DNA of 26,124 nt, taken from positions 1 through 26,124 of IMG/VR virus record IMGVR_UViG_3300025759_000605, one strand, 5' to 3'. This stretch comes from a virus. A program made the translations under genes and the position numbers. Positions 21,992 to 26,124 of this stretch are shown here, piece by piece. The stretch's first letter is position 1; each line of letters opens with the position of its first letter. A model generated the notes under the pieces. It was not told where the DNA came from and searched no databases. It saw only the letters and a program-made list of their open reading frames with translations.

Positions 21992-22449
21992 TTAGTCTTT
22001 TAGGTAGTTTACTAGGATTTGGTACTTCTTTCTTGCCAAGCGTCTTAGGTTTCTTTGAAAAGAAAGCTAAATTTAAACAAGACTTACTTATGCTTGAGGC
22101 AAAGGCAAAATATGCCGAACAAATGTCTAAGTATAAAATACAAGAGCTAGATGCAGAAGCCGATATAGCTGAAGCAAAAGCTATTTATGCTCATGCCGAG
22201 CAACTTTCCAAAAACAATTCCTCTAAATTTATAGGTGCTTTACAGGCATCAGTACGCCCAGTTATTACTTATTTATTGTTCTCTGTGTTTGCTTTTGTTA
22301 AAGTTACACAGGTTTATATAGCCATACAGCAAGGTGACGACCCATTAGAAGGTGTAGTAGCTGCATGGGATATTGAAACACAAAGTATGTTTTCAGCAAT
22401 CATTGCTTTTTGGTTTGGGAATAGAATGATGAAAAGAAATGGATCATAA
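21988..22449 (+). CDS. 3TM holin (GTA-holin type)
   Basis: The 153-residue protein has an apolar N-terminal segment (ISLLGSLLGFGTSFLPSVLG, residues 2-21). A long charged helix follows (about 24-85, FEKKAKFKQDLLMLEAKAKY onward), and then two more apolar segments (about 88-112, VRPVITYLLFSVFAFVKVTQ, and about 126-142, TQSMFSAIIAFWFGNR). The motifs SVRPVITYLLF and the ending WDIETQSMFSAIIAFWFGNR fit the 3TM holin superfamily found in gene transfer agents and many marine phages. Holins set lysis time by making holes in the inner membrane. The start overlaps the stop of the Lys-rich peptide. The following HTH gene starts within its last codons. Confidence 0.88.
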   Translation: MISLLGSLLGFGTSFLPSVLGFFEKKAKFKQDLLMLEAKAKYAEQMSKYKIQELDAEADIAEAKAIYAHAEQLSKNNSSKFIGALQASVRPVITYLLFSVFAFVKVTQVYIAIQQGDDPLEGVVAAWDIETQSMFSAIIAFWFGNRMMKRNGS

Positions 22450-22606
22450 AGTATTTTGCAAATTAATAGTAAAAACTGGAACATCAAAAACAGAATTAAT
22501 GCAAAACTGTGGTGTTTCTAAAATAGCTATAAATGGAATGATTAAAGGCACAGCTCCTGTTCCAGACAGCGTTCAACATTATCTTGTAAATAAACTTAAC
22601 GCATGA
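22439..22606 (+). CDS. 55-residue HTH protein, Cro/XRE-like
   Basis: An ATG at 22439 opens 55 codons to TGA at 22604-22606, overlapping the holin end by 11 bases in another frame. The product (MDHKVFCKLIVKTGTSKTEL, then MQNCGVSKIAINGMIKGTAP) fits a helix-turn-helix: helix TKTELMQNCG, turn, recognition helix VSKIAINGMIKG, in the manner of XRE/Cro folds. The protein is short for the family but can hold the four central helices. The ribosome binding site is weak, and coupling to the holin seems likely. A DNA-binding protein inside a lysis cassette is unusual. It might repress late or host genes, but no operator is known. Confidence 0.65.
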   Translation: MDHKVFCKLIVKTGTSKTELMQNCGVSKIAINGMIKGTAPVPDSVQHYLVNKLNA

Positions 22607-22637
22607 TATTATTCTTTCTACAAATATAGGTAATAAA

Positions 22638-22775
22638 ATGAAGAATATTATAATGGCAGTTTTTGTTTTAGCACTCATAACAGGTTGTGCTAGTTCTAAC
22701 ATTGGTATTAATGCTAACGTACCAGAAAGCCAAAAAGTAAAAATATTAATTGAGACTGAACCAAAGTCTGAATAA
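22638..22775 (+). CDS. 45-residue lipoprotein, o-spanin-like candidate
   Basis: The N-terminus MKNIIMAVFVLALITGCASS has a short basic start, an apolar core and a lipobox I-T-G-C at residues 14-17, so signal peptidase II would release a 29-residue lipidated peptide (from C17) to the outer membrane or periplasm. Small lipoproteins next to holins are often outer-membrane spanins or Rz1-like. Here no obvious inner-membrane spanin partner was seen, and the mature peptide lacks a Pro-rich stretch. The next gene starts at the last base of its stop (TAATG). Confidence 0.7.
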   Translation: MKNIIMAVFVLALITGCASSNIGINANVPESQKVKILIETEPKSE

Positions 22776-23338
22776 TGCAAGTACCACAGGTATGTCACTT
22801 AAAACAGTGTTTAACTGACGCTGAGATAAATACAATATTGGAAGCAGTAGAAAAGATACCTTCGCAAGATGGAGGTCTTACAGGTGGCGATAATAAAGCG
22901 TATAGAAATGTTGATGTAAAGGCTTTTGAGGCTAACAACAAAGAGTTAGAATTTGTTGCTAGTTTTATTGCTGAATTTACGGAGACTGTTAATGACACTT
23001 ACTGGGGATTTGACATCAAAGGTTTTGCCGAGCCACTACAGTTTCTTACCTATGGAGTAGGTGGTAAATATGACAGTCACATGGATATTAACTGGCAAAA
23101 TTTAAAGACAATGCGACCCAATAGAAAAATTACAACTATTATACAGTTAAGCGATACAGAAGATTACAAGGGTGGCGATCTTAAATTAGATGTTGATAAT
23201 GAAGATGATTTTGTCATACCAAGAGATAAAGGTGATATAGTTTGTTTTCCTAGCTTTTTAATGCATAAAGTTTATCCTCTTACATCAGGTGCTCGACATT
23301 CTATTGTGTCTTGGTTGTCAGGCGACTCTTGGAAATAA
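22775..23338 (+). CDS. 2-oxoglutarate/Fe(II) oxygenase (prolyl 4-hydroxylase-like)
   Basis: The 187-residue protein has the complete facial triad of 2OG-Fe(II) oxygenases: H102 and D104 in KYDSHMDINW, H164 in SFLMHKVYPL, and the 2OG-binding R174 in SGARHSIVSW. The GGDLKLD segment (about 133-139) and FVIPRDKGDIVCFPS strand (146-160) are typical of the P4H/PKHD branch. It may hydroxylate a protein (for example a virion or host protein) or a small molecule; the substrate cannot be told from sequence. It is coupled to the lipoprotein gene and ends the late operon, its stop touching the stop of the leftward operon with no base between them. Related oxygenases occur in many cyanophage and marine phage genomes. 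Confidence 0.9.
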   Translation: MQVPQVCHLKQCLTDAEINTILEAVEKIPSQDGGLTGGDNKAYRNVDVKAFEANNKELEFVASFIAEFTETVNDTYWGFDIKGFAEPLQFLTYGVGGKYDSHMDINWQNLKTMRPNRKITTIIQLSDTEDYKGGDLKLDVDNEDDFVIPRDKGDIVCFPSFLMHKVYPLTSGARHSIVSWLSGDSWK

Positions 23339-23632
23339 TTATCTTTTACAATCCTCATAAACAGCTTGATATTTATTAACAAGTTCTGGCTTTCTTATTT
23401 GTATTTCTCGTATGCCATGAATAACACTTGTATGATCTTTGTCATACTTATTGCCAATCTCAACTAAACTTAATATTGAGTTTGTTTTTAATAAATTAAA
23501 TATTAACCATCTAGCTATGGACAGTTCTTTTACCCTTCTGCGTGATATTAAATCAATAGACGATACATTAAAATCATCACATATCTTTTCTATCGTCTTA
23601 TCTAAACAATCTTTATTTCTTAATTTGTTCAT
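23339..23632 (-). CDS. free-standing DnaA domain IV (DNA-binding domain)
   Basis: The 97-residue protein consists of little more than the C-terminal domain of the DnaA initiator: a helical N-terminus, S30-R31-R32-R33 and SIARWLIFNLL (residues 38-48), and the signature IGNKYDKDHTSVIHGIREI with D66-H67-T68 (DHT.V), which reads DnaA boxes in the host protein. AAA+ ATPase domain III and domain I are absent, so it cannot act as a full initiator. It might bind DnaA boxes to compete with or mimic host DnaA, or mark a phage origin. It is the last gene of the leftward operon and overlaps the DUF3310 gene by 20 bases. Confidence 0.9.
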   Translation of the reverse strand: MNKLRNKDCLDKTIEKICDDFNVSSIDLISRRRVKELSIARWLIFNLLKTNSILSLVEIGNKYDKDHTSVIHGIREIQIRKPELVNKYQAVYEDCKR

Positions 23633-23843
23633 TTTCGTGAATAGCCCTATCTATATAGAATTTAGCTTTTTTTAAATCTTGTTCAAAATTTCCTTTTTTA
23701 GTACATCTCCACACATATTTACTTGCATTACCAAGACAATAAGCAATAAAACCTTTTGCTCCTAACATAGCTCGTATGGAGTCTAAAGCCTCTAACTTAT
23801 CGCCTTGATAATGTGGAGGGTTGTTTACTAAATCTTCTTCCAT
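23613..23843 (-). CDS. DUF3310 protein
   Basis: The 76-residue product has the signature of DUF3310: NNPPHYQG near the start, EALDSIRAMLG, and then FIAYCLGNASKYVWRCTKKG followed by DLKKAKFYIDRA. This family is widespread in phages, near replication genes or fused to nucleotide kinases, and its molecular role is not settled. It starts directly at the end of the SSB gene, with no base between, and overlaps the DnaA domain IV gene downstream. The order suggests co-expression with the replication proteins. Confidence 0.88.
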   Translation of the reverse strand: MEEDLVNNPPHYQGDKLEALDSIRAMLGAKGFIAYCLGNASKYVWRCTKKGNFEQDLKKAKFYIDRAIHENEQIKK

Positions 23844-24194
23844 TTAAAAAGGAATGTCGTCATTTGGCTCAACGCTTGATGGTGCAGCAGATTGTTGGTC
23901 TTTTTTTGCATGAGACACTACATTACCAATTTCTACTTTTAACGTAGCATTAGCATCACCATCTTTTTTAACGTAAGAATTTATACCTGAGATTTTACCA
24001 AATACAGTTACTGGCATACCTTTGCTCAACCAAGATAAACTTTCACCATACTTACCCCAAACAGCACAATCATTATAAATAACTGTTTCTTTGTTAATGT
24101 TTGAAGCAACTGTAAAATTTAATACAGATGTTTCGCCAACATTTTTTAGTTCTGGATCGTTAGCAATATTACCAGTAATATTATATGAGTTCAT
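23844..24194 (-). CDS. ssb: single-stranded DNA-binding protein
   Basis: The 116-residue protein opens MNSYNITGNIANDPELKNVG and has an OB-fold pattern (VLNFTVASN, IYNDCAVWGKYGESLSWLSK, MPVTVFGKISG, TLKVEIGNVVS). It ends in the acidic tip DDIPF, the docking tail by which bacterial-type SSBs recruit partners. The body is shorter than host SSB (about 100 residues of OB plus a short linker). A GGAG site lies just upstream. Together with the annealing protein and the exonuclease upstream it completes a recombination/replication set. Confidence 0.92.
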   Translation of the reverse strand: MNSYNITGNIANDPELKNVGETSVLNFTVASNINKETVIYNDCAVWGKYGESLSWLSKGMPVTVFGKISGINSYVKKDGDANATLKVEIGNVVSHAKKDQQSAAPSSVEPNDDIPF

Positions 24195-24213
24195 ATTTTT
24201 CTCCTATAGTTAA

Positions 24214-24825
24214 TTAAACTCTATCTTCAAGAGCAGTCTTTCTGCTCGCAAAAATTCCTCTTACATAATCAGTATGACTTGACTCTTTTATTTTAATAGC
24301 ATTATCAATAGCCCAATTATTTAATTCTTCTGTTGATGTAATATTGTTAATAGCTATTTCAAAACCTTCTTTTTCTAATTTATCTGCATGACTATCTTCA
24401 TCAACATAATCATCTTTTGGTAGTTCTTGTTTTGTTTCATGTGAAACATTATCAGGTGGTAAATCCTCACCCTTGTATATAAACAAGCCATAACCAAACA
24501 TACCTAAACATTTAACAAGACCTCGCTGAAAAGCTGTATTAATTTGAAAGGCATTGGGTTGTGGAACAGGTTTGTTTTTATAATCTAATATGGGAAACTC
24601 CTCTGTAAGAGTTCTACCTTCTATAGTAATAGAAACTGACACAAAACCATCTATATCACTTAATTTTTTAGTAAAAGTAACATCTGGATAAGCCCTGCTT
24701 ACATGATCCCATGCAGTAGCCCATGATATATAATTAAACTGACCTTTTTTATCTATATCTTTTTTATCAATCTTAATGGTACTTAATGTTTCAAACACTG
24801 TGCCTTTAGTCATCTTTTTCTCCAT
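24214..24825 (-). CDS. single-strand annealing protein, Sak3/DUF1071 family
   Basis: Residues 8-125 carry the DUF1071 (Sak3) pattern: FETLSTIKIDKKDIDKKGQF-NYISWATAW, then VSVSITIEGRTLTEEFPILD, FQINTAFQRGLVKCLGMFGY and GLFIYKGEDLPP. Such proteins anneal complementary single strands during phage recombination, usually with an exonuclease and SSB. Both occur here, upstream and downstream. The C-terminal 80 residues are polar and helical. An in-frame ATG five codons in (24813) is an alternative start. A GGAG-like site (gaaaaatggagaaaa) precedes it, and the start overlaps the end of the gene upstream. Confidence 0.88.
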   Translation of the reverse strand: MEKKMTKGTVFETLSTIKIDKKDIDKKGQFNYISWATAWDHVSRAYPDVTFTKKLSDIDGFVSVSITIEGRTLTEEFPILDYKNKPVPQPNAFQINTAFQRGLVKCLGMFGYGLFIYKGEDLPPDNVSHETKQELPKDDYVDEDSHADKLEKEGFEIAINNITSTEELNNWAIDNAIKIKESSHTDYVRGIFASRKTALEDRV

Positions 24826-25000
24826 TTTTAATTCTTGTTAAAGTTCTCATGTGGTCATCTTCCCCAACAGCTTTCCACTTACCACCCCAATCTCTTTCCA
24901 TTCTTCTTTCTTTTTCACGCCAGTGTTTTTCCCAAGAAAACTCACCATATTTATCTAATAATTGTTGTATAACAACGTGGAATTTTTTATCCTTGTTCAT
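24806..25000 (-). CDS. unknown 64-residue charged protein (start reassigned)
   Basis: The frame is open back to an ATG at 25102 (98 residues), but that start has no ribosome binding site and would overlap a separate gene (24987-25121). The ATG at 25000 has an AGGA site a few bases upstream, within gtacaggaaaccag, and overlaps the end of that gene by 14 bases. From there the product is 64 residues, MNKDKKFHVVIQQLLDKYGE then FSWEKHWREKERRMERDWGG, highly charged and Trp-rich, helical, ending in RIKNGEKDD. The family is unknown. It overlaps the annealing protein gene, so a link with recombination is possible. Confidence 0.6.
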   Translation of the reverse strand: MNKDKKFHVVIQQLLDKYGEFSWEKHWREKERRMERDWGGKWKAVGEDDHMRTLTRIKNGEKDD

Positions 25001-25121
25001 CTGGTTTCCTGTACCAACTTTTAGTTTCTTGGCAATACCATGAGTTTTCATACCTCTTTGGTCTATGACTATATTTTTTACCTTTAGCGTTCTTTCTGCC
25101 ATCTATTAATCTTTTTGCCAT
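24987..25121 (-). CDS. small basic 44-residue protein hidden under an overlapping frame
   Basis: A minus-strand ATG at 25121 overlaps the stop of the 64-residue gene upstream as TAATG, the same junction used between other genes of this window. A GAGGAAG ribosome binding site lies at the right distance. The product begins MAKRLIDGRKNAKGKKYSHR and has Trp/Tyr/Cys residues in its second half (RYENSWYCQETKSWYRKPDE), ending at TAA 24987-24989. It is strongly basic and unknown. It competes with a 34-codon N-terminal extension of the gene at 24806 in another frame. The junction and ribosome binding site favour this reading, but it is unproven. Confidence 0.5.
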   Translation of the reverse strand: MAKRLIDGRKNAKGKKYSHRPKRYENSWYCQETKSWYRKPDEQG

Positions 25122-25315
25122 TACACTTCCTCAACTTCTGCTGTCATAGGCATGTGTAAAATAATATGTTTTGCTTTCATTGGTGGCATATCCCAATAAT
25201 CTTCTTTAGCCATTTCTAATGCTTGCTCTGGTTTCCATGCTGTAAATTTTTTTTGAATTGTAATAGTTTGATTTATAGTCACGTTATATTTTTTTGGTTT
25301 AATTACTTTAGCCAT
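25121..25315 (-). CDS. unknown 64-residue protein
   Basis: The product starts MAKVIKPKKYNVTINQTITI and has a beta-like N-terminal half, then a helical stretch (TAWKPEQALEMAKEDYWDMP) and a strand KHIILHMPMTAEVEEV. The combination of a basic start, strand pair and 'W.pe.Al..Ak' helix resembles small phage proteins built like a dsRBD or ferredoxin-type alpha/beta unit, but I do not recognise a family. It overlaps the exonuclease gene by 13 bases upstream and is coupled by TAATG to the 44-residue gene downstream. Confidence 0.7.
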   Translation of the reverse strand: MAKVIKPKKYNVTINQTITIQKKFTAWKPEQALEMAKEDYWDMPPMKAKHIILHMPMTAEVEEV

Positions 25316-26124
25316 AGTTTTTTTGCCTTATCTTCTAGTTCCTTACCTAAATTCCAATAAAAATCACCCTCAAAATCAGGTATATCTAAAACACTTATAG
25401 GATCGTCTATCATTAATAATGATTGTCTTGTTTTAGCTTTTTTAATCATAGCTTTAGAATATCTTTCCATATTCTCAAAAGACATATCTTCACAATTTTC
25501 AGGGTGAAATACTTTAGCTTTGTTTTTATTGCCAACAATAATAATAGGATAATATTCTCTGTTCATAGCTTCCCAATACACAGTAATTTGCTCTAAATAT
25601 GTTATACGAGGCGAGACAGGAATAGAGGCAACGGAAAACCCTCTATTCCCATCTTTTTTTACAGCACCTAATCTTGGTTGGAGCGTCTTGTACTCTATTA
25701 TAGTTTTTGGATTATTAACTAACATATCGGCATATCCAATAATAGGTACAACCAATCCTTTCGGTTGCCATAAAATTTGTTGTTCAAAATTACCTTCTAA
25801 AAACGTTTTGTGTTTTGTTTCTTTATAATCATCTCCACGTCTTTCTTTTAATACATTAATAGTAGCATCAAGCATATTTTGTGCAGTAAAAGGTGCGTGT
25901 TCTTTGCAGCCAATCATTTTAATTTTATCGTTTTCATTAACAGGTATATGATTATCAATTACATTACCTATTTCATCAAAGATTAAATCTATTGTTTCTT
26001 GGTCATACTCAAAACTGTTAGGATTTACATTTTGTAAAGATAAATCTAGTGCATCATGTATTGCAGTTCCTGATGTAGCTGGTACACCAAACTCTATTTT
26101 TTTTCTTTCTTCAGATGTAAGTTT
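25303..26124 (-). CDS. RecB/Cas4-like PD-(D/E)XK exonuclease, 5' end beyond the window
   Basis: The frame is open without a stop from 25303 to the window edge, at least 273 residues; the ATG at 25915-25917 is internal. The part upstream of that Met (KLTSEERKKIEFGVPATSGT then AIHDALDLS) includes a 'SGTAIHDAL' motif, the early helix with His found in RecB-type exonucleases. The catalytic core follows as GYADML (D of motif II) and IIEYKT (E-x-K of motif III). A Tyr-Gln-like helix (YLEQITVYWEAM) occurs later. It probably degrades one strand at double-strand ends, handing over to the Sak3 protein and SSB. The start is outside the window. Confidence 0.85.
   Translation of the reverse strand, partial: KLTSEERKKIEFGVPATSGTAIHDALDLSLQNVNPNSFEYDQETIDLIFDEIGNVIDNHIPVNENDKIKMIGCKEHAPFTAQNMLDATINVLKERRGDDYKETKHKTFLEGNFEQQILWQPKGLVVPIIGYADMLVNNPKTIIEYKTLQPRLGAVKKDGNRGFSVASIPVSPRITYLEQITVYWEAMNREYYPIIIVGNKNKAKVFHPENCEDMSFENMERYSKAMIKKAKTRQSLLMIDDPISVLDIPDFEGDFYWNLGKELEDKAKKLWLK

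Noticed and set aside
22496-22798. Minus-strand frame opposite the HTH and lipoprotein genes
   Set aside because: The plus-strand reading gives a lipobox and an HTH pattern with matching junctions, while the minus frame is an apolar by-product of AT-rich DNA.
24849-25043. Plus-strand frame opposite the small leftward genes
   Set aside because: It is antisense to coupled leftward genes, with a Ser/Pro/Phe-rich product typical of the complement of Lys/Glu-rich coding DNA.
1-26124. tRNA genes, CRISPR arrays, insertion sequences, integrase and attachment site
   Set aside because: By eye no T-loop/acceptor pattern, no regularly spaced repeats, and no transposase or integrase motifs were found. 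Absence cannot be proven without a covariance or profile search.

Overview
The window looks like most of the genome of an AT-rich, short-tailed (podovirus-type) marine phage. The late genes run in the order packaging, portal, scaffold, major capsid protein of the SU10/DUF5309 kind, adaptor, nozzle, ejection proteins and fibre. No tape measure, tail tube or sheath gene was seen. The low GC, very compact spacing, 3TM holin and gene content resemble phages of SAR11-like (Pelagibacterales) hosts. That host assignment is inference; no database search was possible.
Layout. (1) Positions 1-300 form a divergent control region. A leftward gene is cut by the window edge (1-51), preceded by a 26-codon membrane peptide gene (55-135) with a candidate leftward promoter. 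A near-consensus sigma70-type promoter (239-267) fires rightward. (2) Positions 300-759 hold one unknown gene with its own promoter and terminator. (3) Positions 836-1532 hold an AT-hook protein in the place of a small terminase. After it comes a non-coding stretch with C-runs, a palindrome and an A-tract, then what looks like a compact structured RNA ending in a strong terminator (1385-1510), just before terL. (4) Positions 1533-20601 are the late operon: large terminase, portal, an unknown virion candidate, scaffold, capsid (with a perfect terminator hairpin behind it), adaptor, beta-propeller nozzle candidate, small tail proteins, three candidate ejection proteins and a 1194-residue fibre. 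(5) Positions 20612-23338 are a dense run of small genes: XhlA-like peptide, PD-(D/E)XK nuclease, DUF6321-like protein, two tiny Lys-rich proteins, 3TM holin, a 55-residue HTH protein, a 45-residue lipoprotein and a 2OG-Fe(II) oxygenase. (6) Positions 23339-26124 run leftward and carry replication/recombination genes: a RecB/Cas4-like exonuclease (cut by the edge), small unknown genes, a Sak3/DUF1071 annealing protein, SSB, DUF3310 and a free-standing DnaA domain IV.
If the genome is circular or circularly permuted, the leftward genes at the two ends could be one early operon that starts near position 149, passes through sequence outside the window, and ends at 23339 tail-to-tail with the late operon. 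DNA polymerase, primase/helicase, RNA polymerase, integrase and endolysin were not seen here and would have to lie outside the window if present. The most interesting items are the putative RNA in front of terL, the isolated DnaA DNA-binding domain, the fibre domain duplication with an inserted propeller, and several tiny genes that are easily missed.
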